From Cyclobacteriaceae bacterium (lineage in GTDB: Bacteria; Bacteroidota; Bacteroidia; Cytophagales; Cyclobacteriaceae): a stretch of DNA of 64,000 nucleotides. Where the stretch lies: positions 1 through 64,000 of the forward strand of contig JANQOR010000004.1 in NCBI GenBank assembly GCA_028285685.1, given 5' to 3'. The notes beneath the pieces are model-generated. The model did not search any database. It had not been told where the DNA came from and saw nothing but the letters and a program-made list of their open reading frames with translations. Of the stretch, positions 8,932 through 16,658 are shown one piece after another. Every line of letters begins with the position of its first letter. Within the stretch, counting starts at the first letter, position 1. Both the position numbers and the translations under genes were made by a program.

Positions 8932-9780
8932 CTACCCATCACCGTTAAGCCATGTCACCACTGTTTCTATCATTTGAATACGGCGATTAACAAAACCATG
9001 ATCCGAAGGAAGTTTTACCAATTCCACACCTTCCAGTTGGTTGATCCAGCTAAGATTTCGGTCCGAGTCTTCGATAATTAATACCTCTTTTTTACTTAGT
9101 TGTTGTTTGTAGGTCACAACATTGAAAGCCTCTTTGTTGTCTATCATGTCCTGAAGAAACTTATCAATATCTACATTGATCATTACCTGCCTTTTCATGT
9201 AGGGCCTAAAAAAACTTAGACTATCGATGTGGTCATAGGGCTCGACTATTTCACCATAATTTGTTCCTGAGATGGATATAATCCTTTTGACTTTGTCATT
9301 TTGACTTCCTGCGATCAATGCCAAACCACCGCCATAGCTTCGACCTAAAACCGTAAAACCATCGGTTTGAATTCTGAGACGTTCAGCATTTTCGGGCAAA
9401 CACAAATACTTGATTATTTGATCAATGTCTTTCAACTCATTTGAGTAAAGAAGTTCGCCCTGGCTACCCCAAGTGCCACGATAGTTGAAATGAATGACAT
9501 TTTTTCCAGCTCTCCGGATAGACTGCGCGAGATCAAATTGATTATCATTTCCCGGAAATCCATGCGCTAGAATAATCGTTTCTTTTGGTTCAGCCCCGTT
9601 GGCAATGAATGCATATCCGGCTACCGTATCTCCAAGGATAGGAATCAAAAGTTCTCGATTGACGGCCGGCGCTTCCGGATCATTCTCAAAATCAAGAAAA
9701 GCATTACTTGCAGGCTCTTTTTGAGAGGATTGGCAACTCGCCAGGAGGACCAGGACCAAAAGGGACAGATAGTACCGCAT
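8932..9780 (-). CDS. Alpha/beta-hydrolase lipoprotein
   Basis: A 282-residue protein with a lipoprotein signal (VLVLLASC, lipidated Cys at about 16). The fold is an alpha/beta hydrolase: oxyanion-type HGFPGN near residue 75, nucleophile elbow GRSYGGG with Ser near 148, a late acidic region (IIEDSDRNLSW) and a final SDHGFVNR that likely gives the catalytic His. It resembles small S33/dienelactone-hydrolase-like esterases or peptidases; the substrate cannot be read. The gene stands alone, convergent to the surface-protein operon. Confidence 0.8.
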   Translation of the reverse strand: MRYYLSLLVLVLLASCQSSQKEPASNAFLDFENDPEAPAVNRELLIPILGDTVAGYAFIANGAEPKETIILAHGFPGNDNQFDLAQSIRRAGKNVIHFNYRGTWGSQGELLYSNELKDIDQIIKYLCLPENAERLRIQTDGFTVLGRSYGGGLALIAGSQNDKVKRIISISGTNYGEIVEPYDHIDSLSFFRPYMKRQVMINVDIDKFLQDMIDNKEAFNVVTYKQQLSKKEVLIIEDSDRNLSWINQLEGVELVKLPSDHGFVNRRIQMIETVVTWLNGDG

Positions 9781-9867
9781 GAGTATTCAATTTTGGTTGA
9801 ATATACTCAATTTCGTTTTTCGATCATCAACAGCTTGGTTGTGGAATTGATCAAACTCAAACTCCAG

Positions 9868-11184
9868 CTAGGATGCGAGCTTCAAATAATCATTCGCTGT
9901 AGAAGTGTTGACCTTGGCTTTTAAAGCATTCAAAATGTTGTAGAGTCCGAAAAATGTACGATTGAAGTAGATGAAATGCCTGGAACCTCTCGTCTGAAGG
10001 CGACTCATTTCGGGATCTTTGGAAATAAGCTCGCCCATTTGGTAGATTTCAGAAAAGAACTCGTCATTGCCAAAATCGAATTTGTATTCATTAAATGGAC
10101 GGGACAACAAACGGATCAGATTGGTAAACATTGTCGTGACAGTCTTAATATCCTTATCTGTATCCTCAGATCGTATAATTTCAAGTTTTTTGAAAAGCTC
10201 ATCAACCCGTTTGCTATCGTTTAAGACCTCATGTCTCGCTAACTCGAAATAGGAGCTGTAAAAATCTTCAGGAATACTCTTAATGCACCCAAAATCAATC
10301 ACGCCGAGCCTTGTATCTTTAACAATAAAATTTCCGGGATGAGGATCTGCATGCATCATTTTCAGCTTATGCATTTGGAACATATAGAAATCCCACAAAG
10401 TCTGGCCCAATTTGTTTCTATTCTCTTCAGACTGTTCTTTCTTCATCCATTCCCCGATTGGTTCTCCATCAAGCCAACTCATGGTTAAAATCTGTGGAGA
10501 ACTATGCTCCCTAAAATAGTTCGGAAAAACAAGGTTGGGGAGATGTTTGCATTTGCTGACAAAATCTAGTGATTGCTCGAGTTCAAGTTCGTAATTAGCC
10601 TCCTCCAGTAACTTTTCCTCCACTTCTTTCATGTAAGGATCAACTTCACTTCCCTTTACCTTCATCAGCTTAAGCGCAAACGGTTTAGCTAATTTCAAGT
10701 CGCTCTTGATACTGTTGGCTACACCTGGGTACTGAACTTTCACAGCAAGAGTCTGACCATCCTTTTCGGCGCGGTGAACCTGACCCATAGAGGCTGCATT
10801 GCTCGCTGACTTTGAAAAGGAATCAAATATTTCGTCCGGATTTTTGCCAAAATTTTCACGAAACGTTTTCTTGACCAAAGGATAGGAGAGTGGCGGGGCG
10901 TTGTACTGAGCTAGGGCAAATTTGTCGGAATATGCCTTGGGTAGTACATTTTGATCCATACTAAGGAGTTGGGCCATCTTCAATGCACTTCCTTTTAACT
11001 CGCTTAAAGAATTGTAAATATCACTGGCATTTTCCTTGTCAAGTTCGTCCTTGTCAAGCGTTCCCTTCAGGGCTGCTTTTCCATATGCCTTAACATAATT
11101 AGCCCCAACTTTAACTCCTGTCGTAACAAACTTACTTGCGCGCTTGACCTTGCTGATTGGTATTCGATTCAGTTCTTCAGACAT
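9868..11184 (-). CDS. AarF/UbiB (ABC1) family atypical kinase
   Basis: A 438-residue ABC1-family protein. Visible motifs are the Ala-rich nucleotide loop (SNAASMGQVH, residues 128-137), the VAIK-type lysine (LAVKVQYPG, K149), HADPHPGNF (278-286) and the metal-binding VIDFG (D297). The KxGQ motif that marks the family reads KMAQ (69-72), a Gly to Ala change. Family members support isoprenoid-quinone metabolism or related lipid processes, apparently through ATPase activity. The ATG shares one base with the stop of the upstream TetR-like gene (TAATG), so they form an operon. Whether it acts on menaquinone here is not shown by the context. Confidence 0.85.
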   Translation of the reverse strand: MSEELNRIPISKVKRASKFVTTGVKVGANYVKAYGKAALKGTLDKDELDKENASDIYNSLSELKGSALKMAQLLSMDQNVLPKAYSDKFALAQYNAPPLSYPLVKKTFRENFGKNPDEIFDSFSKSASNAASMGQVHRAEKDGQTLAVKVQYPGVANSIKSDLKLAKPFALKLMKVKGSEVDPYMKEVEEKLLEEANYELELEQSLDFVSKCKHLPNLVFPNYFREHSSPQILTMSWLDGEPIGEWMKKEQSEENRNKLGQTLWDFYMFQMHKLKMMHADPHPGNFIVKDTRLGVIDFGCIKSIPEDFYSSYFELARHEVLNDSKRVDELFKKLEIIRSEDTDKDIKTVTTMFTNLIRLLSRPFNEYKFDFGNDEFFSEIYQMGELISKDPEMSRLQTRGSRHFIYFNRTFFGLYNILNALKAKVNTSTANDYLKLAS

Positions 11185-11849
11185 TAGACAGCGGTTTTTG
11201 AAAATCCGATTTTTTGAAGAAAGAATTTTCCCAGATCGATTACTGAATCGAGTGCCGGAAGCTCTCCTAAGTCGAATAGAGTCCGGGTAGATTTTTCAAC
11301 AAAAGCATCAGTGTCCACGGCACCAGCAGAATCGTCTTTGATCCAAAAGTGAATCATCGCTATGCTGTGCTGCCATAGTGCATTTTTATACCCTGATTTT
11401 GCGATCTTAAGACCTTTTTCAGGAACGAATGATGGGGGTTGAACCCAATCAACTTCAGCATCCATGACCATTCTTCGGGTTGCTGCCAGATATCTTGGGC
11501 CGGCATGTTCAAGGTCCTTTAGGTTTGCAGACATTCTGAAAAGAATGTAGGATCTATCAGCCTTCATTAATTCCAATAGCGTGAAAAGAAAGGACAGGTG
11601 TTTTTCCCGTCCGGTCATTGATTCAAAGTCATTGTCTTTTCCTAGTATATCGAGAGTATTGCTGTAGTAGCCCATCCAAATGGAAGACTCTATCGCATCG
11701 AGATTCCCAAAGACTTTGAAGAAGTCCTCATCCGAAATCTTTGCGTAATTTGTAAAGATCCGTACTGTGTCAGGGGTTCTACCCTCCGTAAGGAGATAGT
11801 CTTGATAACTTTTTTGGATTGCCTTTTTTGATCCAGTTTTTTTTGCCAT
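11184..11849 (-). CDS. TetR-family-like regulator paired with AarF kinase
   Basis: A 221-residue protein. Residues about 10-60 look like a TetR-type helix-turn-helix, but divergent (SYQDYLLTEGRTPDTVRIF, then ISDEDFFKVFGNLDAIE in place of the usual Tyr-x-His-Phe turn). The rest is an all-helical ligand or dimer domain as in TetR C-terminal families. It directly precedes the AarF-type kinase with a one-base overlap, a pairing I believe recurs in Bacteroidota. It may regulate the pair, or may be a helical partner that no longer binds DNA. No operator was recognised upstream. Confidence 0.65.
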   Translation of the reverse strand: MAKKTGSKKAIQKSYQDYLLTEGRTPDTVRIFTNYAKISDEDFFKVFGNLDAIESSIWMGYYSNTLDILGKDNDFESMTGREKHLSFLFTLLELMKADRSYILFRMSANLKDLEHAGPRYLAATRRMVMDAEVDWVQPPSFVPEKGLKIAKSGYKNALWQHSIAMIHFWIKDDSAGAVDTDAFVEKSTRTLFDLGELPALDSVIDLGKFFLQKIGFSKTAV

Positions 11850-11957
11850 GTTTTAGTGAGAGATACTTCCTCATCTAAACATCTAAATGCTCTCTTTGGT
11901 TTGTAGAAATAGTGAATTTTTCACCCTCTTCATCGTTTTTATTAGATAGGATGCCTT

Positions 11958-12377
11958 CTAATATTGATTCAGAAAATATCTAATGATATCAGTGGTAGTT
12001 ATTATTCCTGCGAGATTACCATCTTTCGTTACCGGCAATGCATGAAATTCCTTCTCTGCCAAGATTTCAGCTGCTTCCTTTAAGGTGTTGTCGGGAGAAA
12101 CGGTTACTGGACTATGCTTCATTACTTGATTGATAGATAGCATATTGAAAATAGCTTCGTCTGTTCCGTCCTGGTTGTCTCCGAAGGTATTTCCAAAACT
12201 AATTCTTAGTATATCTGTGTGACTGAGGATCCCTATCAGCTTTTCTCCAGACACAACCGGAATATGACGGATGTGATATTTACTGAACAAATCATTTGCC
12301 TCCTGCAGTGAATTATTCACGTTGACTGTGTGAACATCTCTCGTCATTATGTTTGCTACTTTTTCTCGTTGTTTCAT
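11958..12377 (-). CDS. Two-CBS-domain protein
   Basis: A 139-residue protein made of a tandem pair of CBS domains (residues 8-60 and 78-135; IMTRDVHTVNVNNSL, HIRHIPVVSGEKLIGILSHTDI, SPVTVSPDNTLKEAAEIL, HALPVTKDGNLAGIITTTDI). CBS pairs bind adenosine nucleotides and usually sense energy state or regulate partners. No effector domain is attached, so this is a stand-alone sensor. It is divergent from the YtoQ-family gene across a 202-base gap. Confidence 0.88.
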   Translation of the reverse strand: MKQREKVANIMTRDVHTVNVNNSLQEANDLFSKYHIRHIPVVSGEKLIGILSHTDILRISFGNTFGDNQDGTDEAIFNMLSINQVMKHSPVTVSPDNTLKEAAEILAEKEFHALPVTKDGNLAGIITTTDIIRYFLNQY

Positions 12378-12579
12378 CGGATAGAAATTTTTGATTTTAT
12401 ATCAGTAAGGTATTAGTTAGCAGCTGTGACGATAAGGAGGTTAGTCACACTTCCTTTTGATTTAAATCAGAATCTTTAATTTTTAATCTCATTTCTTATT
12501 TCCTTGTCAGAAAAGAGCTGATAATAAGGAAACTTGTAACCCAATTATTTTGTATACCTCTTAACCTTAAACATGTAAT

Positions 12580-13023
12580 ATGAAGTTTACCGTCTACCTT
12601 TCTGGTGAAATCCACTCTGACTGGCGAGAGTCAATCATAAGAGGCTGTGAAGATCAGAACCTTCCGCTGGAATTTCTAACGCCAGTGGTCACCCACAGTG
12701 CCTCTGATGATGCTGGAGATGTGCTTGGAGCAGAAGAGAAATCCTTCTGGAAAGATCACAAAAGCGCCAAAGTGAATAGCATTAGAATCAAGACCAATAT
12801 TGAGAAATCAGATTTGGTGATCATTAAGTTTGGAGAAAAGTATCGTCAGTGGAATGCAGCTTTTGATGCTGGTTATGCTGCTGCCTTGAATAAACCTTAT
12901 ATTGTTATTCACCCGGAGGATTTTACTCATGCATTGAAAGAGGTAGATGCCCAAGCAATGGCTGTTGCTGAAGATGAGGGGCAGGTTATTAGTATCCTGA
13001 AATACGTAACTACCCAGAAGTAA
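12580..13023 (+). CDS. YtoQ-family protein
   Basis: A 147-residue soluble protein that matches my memory of the YtoQ family from end to end (MKFTVYLSGEIHSDWRE start, THSASDDAGDVLG, KSDLVIIKFGEKYRQWNAAF, GYAAALNKPYIVIHPED). The fold resembles nucleoside 2-deoxyribosyltransferase-like proteins (YLSG start, an Asp/Glu-containing centre, AFDAGYAAAL helix), but the reaction is not established. The promoter region to the left has a TGTGAC/GTCACA inverted pair (12425-12449) of unknown meaning. Confidence 0.8.
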   Translation: MKFTVYLSGEIHSDWRESIIRGCEDQNLPLEFLTPVVTHSASDDAGDVLGAEEKSFWKDHKSAKVNSIRIKTNIEKSDLVIIKFGEKYRQWNAAFDAGYAAALNKPYIVIHPEDFTHALKEVDAQAMAVAEDEGQVISILKYVTTQK

Positions 13024-13034
13024 TTAAGGAGCAC

Positions 13035-14087
13035 TTAGCTTGCTTCGACGCTGTAGATGTTGACTTTGCTGCTTTTTCCCTTTAGCAGGATGTCCCCCAC
13101 ATGCAAGCTGGAAAATGCGGTGTCAAGTTGTAGGTTGGATTGCAGTTTTTCAGAGATCAGCAGACTTCTACCAAGAACGTTGCATTGCTCCTGAATGCGT
13201 GCAGCTGTGTTAATAGCATCGCCATGATAGGCAATTTCAGTTTTAATTTCACCCACTTCAGCAACCACAATCTCACCAATGTTCAATCCTGCTTTGAATT
13301 CCGGAACCACCCCATATTTCTTTGTATAGTATCCGGACCGGTTGCTGATTCTCTCGCTGAACTCAAAGAAGGCGCGTAAACAATTCGAATTTGTTAATCC
13401 GGTTTCTTTTGGCCAGGTAAGGACTACTTCATCACCTACATACTGATACACTTCGGCATTGTATTTCTCCACAACCCTTAGATCCTTGAAACAGTCCTGA
13501 ATCAATTTACTGTATTTGATATGCCCCAAACTCTCTGCGATGGTCGTGGAGCTCTTCAGATCAAGAAACATAAAGATTCGTTCGTCTTCTTTCGGCTGAT
13601 AGAACTCCCCTTTGATCATTCGCCAGAGGTTGCCAGGTCCTAACTTCTTGTCGATATGTTTGAATATATCAGTCAAGAACGCTACGAGGAAGAAGTAAAA
13701 GACCAACAGTAGCATTTCGTTGGAAAACATGAATTCATTGTAGATTTCCCAGTTGAATTCCTGGCCAATAACCCTTGTAAAAACCCGCATGGCAAACGTT
13801 AGCAGTAGCAGTACCACAATGACAAATGAGACCAGGCCGATCACCATGGCCTTTCCTAAGGAAACATATTTGTACACCTTTTTTTCGATGAGATAATCGA
13901 GACTTCCAAATAGAAATCCTGATACCACCCCGATGACGAGGTGGATCCGAACTCGCTGTGCAAGTGTTAAAGGTTCAAAATCCTGAACCACTTCCTGGCC
14001 GAACTCGCGCATGAACGCCCAGAAAATGAATGCCAGGTTCCATATGATAAAATGGCGGAAAACGTATCGAAAGTATTTGCTTCTCAT
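13035..14087 (-). CDS. Membrane-bound class III adenylate/guanylate cyclase
   Basis: A 350-residue protein. The first 140 residues hold about four membrane helices (near 8-25, 48-64, 82-103, 124-140). A class III cyclase catalytic domain follows (168-348). The two metal-binding Asp are present (FLDLKSST, D176; YVGDEVV, D219), as are K282 and D290, which match the adenine-selecting pair of adenylate cyclases, and the transition-state Asn/Arg (INTAAR, N293 and R297). It should therefore be active and probably makes cAMP from ATP at the inner membrane. No response regulator or cNMP-binding protein lies beside it. It is convergent with the YtoQ gene (11-base gap). Confidence 0.87.
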   Translation of the reverse strand: MRSKYFRYVFRHFIIWNLAFIFWAFMREFGQEVVQDFEPLTLAQRVRIHLVIGVVSGFLFGSLDYLIEKKVYKYVSLGKAMVIGLVSFVIVVLLLLTFAMRVFTRVIGQEFNWEIYNEFMFSNEMLLLVFYFFLVAFLTDIFKHIDKKLGPGNLWRMIKGEFYQPKEDERIFMFLDLKSSTTIAESLGHIKYSKLIQDCFKDLRVVEKYNAEVYQYVGDEVVLTWPKETGLTNSNCLRAFFEFSERISNRSGYYTKKYGVVPEFKAGLNIGEIVVAEVGEIKTEIAYHGDAINTAARIQEQCNVLGRSLLISEKLQSNLQLDTAFSSLHVGDILLKGKSSKVNIYSVEAS

Positions 14088-14164
14088 AATGTTAGAATCT
14101 CATTATGAAACCTCTCCGATGAGTTGTTTCTTTACAAAAATGGTTTAAACAACATAGAAGTTAC

Positions 14165-15280
14165 GTGAATTGGCGAAACGTTGGAACGTATTTTAGGTTA
14201 TTTTCCGGACTCTTGATCCTGATAGTACTGTCTTCTTGCTCGTCAGATGATGTGGATGTTGAACAGCCAAATTTTTACAAAGGCGTCGATCTTTCCTTTC
14301 AGCCAGAGATCAATGAGTTTGGTTTTGACTATCGTGACTCTGATGGTAACTCTGTCATATTTTTGCCTTTTTTAAAAAACAAGGGCGCTAACCTCGTGCG
14401 TCTTCGACTTTGGCATTCCCCGGCTACTCAGCATTCGGGACTTGACGAGGTACTTACATACGCGAGGGAAATCAAGGGTTCTGGAATGAACATTTTGTTG
14501 GACTTTCATTTTTCAGATACGTGGGCAGATCCTGGACAACAGTCCATTCCTCAAGCCTGGAGAGGGCTGAGTTTTGATGAGATCAAGGGAGAATTATCAA
14601 ATTACACAAAAACCGTCTTGACTGCTCTTGAGAATCAGGGAACATTACCGGAGCTGGTACAAATTGGTAATGAAACAAATGCTGGCTTTTTGTGGGATAT
14701 TGGTCGAACAGGCGGAGTATTTGATGATAATTGGCCAAATTTTAAGGAGCTTCTGGGTGCCAGTATCCAAGCGGTGCGCGAGATAGACGCTACCATTGAG
14801 ATCGTTATTCACTTTGCGGGTCTGGATGGCAGTATGGACTATTTTGAGAACCTTCGAGACACCGACTATGACGTTATGGGTCTTTCATATTATTCGCTTT
14901 GGCACGGGAAAGATTTGATGGACTTGCAAAATAAAATGTTTGAATTGACGAAGACTTATCAAAAAGAGCTCCTACTCGTCGAGACAGCATACCCTTGGAC
15001 ACTGGAATGGAACGACAATACCCACAACCTCTGGGGGTTAGAAGACCAGTTGATTTCAGGATATCCGGCCACACCGACAGGACAGCATGATTTTTTGGTT
15101 AAACTACTTGAGCTGGTGCAGGGCTTACCTGATTCAAGAGGGATTGGCGTTTGTTATTGGGCCCCGGATTGGACAGCATTTAAAGGAGGTCAATCTACAA
15201 TGGGTTCAAGTTGGGAAAATGCTACTTTTTTCGATTTCGACGGAAATGCTTTACCGATAATCGAGGCGCTATCGCGCTGA
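14165..15280 (+). CDS. GH53 endo-beta-1,4-galactanase lipoprotein
   Basis: A 371-residue protein starting with GTG; no ATG is available in frame before the signal sequence. The lipobox LSSC puts the lipidated Cys at 25. It matches GH53 arabinogalactan endo-beta-1,4-galactanases over its length: FYKGVDLSF, GANLVRLRLWH, LLDFHFSDTWADPG, QIGNETNAG with acid/base E170, and LLVETAYPW with nucleophile E273. It should cut beta-1,4-galactan side chains of pectin-type polymers at the cell surface or in the periplasm. It converges on the sulfatase gene and overlaps it by 12 bases, linking galactan hydrolysis to the sulfatase/GH127 operon. Confidence 0.9.
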   Translation: MNWRNVGTYFRLFSGLLILIVLSSCSSDDVDVEQPNFYKGVDLSFQPEINEFGFDYRDSDGNSVIFLPFLKNKGANLVRLRLWHSPATQHSGLDEVLTYAREIKGSGMNILLDFHFSDTWADPGQQSIPQAWRGLSFDEIKGELSNYTKTVLTALENQGTLPELVQIGNETNAGFLWDIGRTGGVFDDNWPNFKELLGASIQAVREIDATIEIVIHFAGLDGSMDYFENLRDTDYDVMGLSYYSLWHGKDLMDLQNKMFELTKTYQKELLLVETAYPWTLEWNDNTHNLWGLEDQLISGYPATPTGQHDFLVKLLELVQGLPDSRGIGVCYWAPDWTAFKGGQSTMGSSWENATFFDFDGNALPIIEALSR

Positions 15281-16648
15281 AACTTGGGTTTTCCATGCCT
15301 TCACAGCACGGGTAAAGGAGTCAACCAATTCCGGGTTTTCCTGTGCCAGGTTGATATCATTGAATGGATCCTTATTCATATTATAAAGGGATTTAATCCC
15401 ATCAGTTACATTCCAGCTAAAGAACCAATCTTGATTTCGTAGCCAATACCCATCCAATCTCCTGCCCATCATATCACCTTCCCACCGAGTTTGTGTGATG
15501 TTTCCAATTATATTTTGCCGCAACTGCGATTGGGAGCCTTCTATGACTGGACGGTAGGACTGACCGAAGTAGGACTCGGGAATATCGATATCGAGATAAT
15601 CCAGTAATGTTGCAGGAATGTCTGCGCTGTGTATCAGGGCATTTTTCCTTGCTCCGGTGGCTATTTTGCCTTCCCAGGAAAAAATGATGGGTGTCCGAAA
15701 GGATTGGTCGTATAAAGAGAGCTTGCCCTTATCTCCACCATTGTGCCATCGAAGCGAATCATGCCTGAATTCCTGATCCGGATTCTGTTCCCAACCATTG
15801 TCATTGACATAGACAAACAGAGTGTTTTTAAACTCTCCGGTTTTTTTCAAATGACTTACTAACGCACCTACTCCATCATCAAACCAGGTACAATTAGCAT
15901 AGTACCTTTTGGCTGATTCAGACATCTCAGCACCCTTATAAAGATTGTAATATTTCTCCGGTGCATCAAAGGGATAGTGAGGTAGTTCCGGTGCAAACCA
16001 GAGAAAAAAGGGTTGATCCCGATTTTGGTCAATGAATTCATATACGGGTTCCATCGTGGCTCTTGCCAACTCCAAGCCAGTGCCACCCATAAATTGCTTA
16101 AACCATTTACTTCCGTCCTTTCTGTCTTCAGGAGTCCAACCGGTGGTCATTCCGTGAGTAAAACCACCGTTCTGATAGTTGTATTCCCACCATTTTCCTC
16201 CCTGAAAGCTCCTGTAACCTGTTTTAGCAAGGATTTCAGGGAATGTTTCGAAATACTTCATTGAATGAAATTGAAAATTTTGTTCCCATTCCGCTCTTTC
16301 ATCATCTGCCATTTCTTGATAGGCACTCTTGGATTTTTCTTGCTGAAGTTTGTTCGCCACCTCGCCCTTGTAACTGATGGGAAGCGTGCTGGTCATTAAC
16401 GTTTGAAGGGAGGGTCGACAATGGTTATCAGGGACATATCCCTGTGTGAAAACAGTCCCGCTAGCAGCAAGGGCATCCATATGTGGTGTTTGAACGTAAT
16501 CAGCTCCCATAAAACCGAAGTAAGGATAACCCTGATCGTCTCCTATGATGAGTACGATATTGGGAGTTTCTTCATCATTGCTGACTTTTTCCTGCGACAT
16601 AGTGCATGCGAGCAGAAGTAGTGGAAAAATGTATTTGAGGTATTTCAT
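15269..16648 (-). CDS. Sulfatase lipoprotein (S1 type) with variant active-site motif
   Basis: A 459-residue arylsulfatase-fold protein. Lipobox LLAC (Cys 15). The metal-binding GDDQG (D37, D38), GKWWE and NDNGWEQ motifs are present. The formylglycine site reads HCRPSLQTLMT (Cys 77): Cys and Pro are kept, but the Arg of the classical C-x-P-x-R is Leu. Some CRPSL-type sulfatases exist to my recollection, so it may still be matured. It would remove sulfate esters from glycans. It is last in the esterase-PhyH-GH127-GH13-sulfatase series, 10 bases after the GH13 gene. No anaerobic sulfatase-maturating enzyme is in the window. Confidence 0.85.
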   Translation of the reverse strand: MKYLKYIFPLLLLACTMSQEKVSNDEETPNIVLIIGDDQGYPYFGFMGADYVQTPHMDALAASGTVFTQGYVPDNHCRPSLQTLMTSTLPISYKGEVANKLQQEKSKSAYQEMADDERAEWEQNFQFHSMKYFETFPEILAKTGYRSFQGGKWWEYNYQNGGFTHGMTTGWTPEDRKDGSKWFKQFMGGTGLELARATMEPVYEFIDQNRDQPFFLWFAPELPHYPFDAPEKYYNLYKGAEMSESAKRYYANCTWFDDGVGALVSHLKKTGEFKNTLFVYVNDNGWEQNPDQEFRHDSLRWHNGGDKGKLSLYDQSFRTPIIFSWEGKIATGARKNALIHSADIPATLLDYLDIDIPESYFGQSYRPVIEGSQSQLRQNIIGNITQTRWEGDMMGRRLDGYWLRNQDWFFSWNVTDGIKSLYNMNKDPFNDINLAQENPELVDSFTRAVKAWKTQVSAR

Positions 16649-16658
16649 CTCATTATTT

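Noticed and set aside
9721-9924. Plus-strand frame of 67 codons between two minus-strand genes.
   Set aside because: It mostly overlaps the start of the hydrolase gene and the end of the AarF gene and has no recognisable protein features.
13791-13803. GGCAAACGTTAGC as a fourth LacI operator.
   Set aside because: Only one half matches, and it lies inside the cyclase coding sequence, away from any start.
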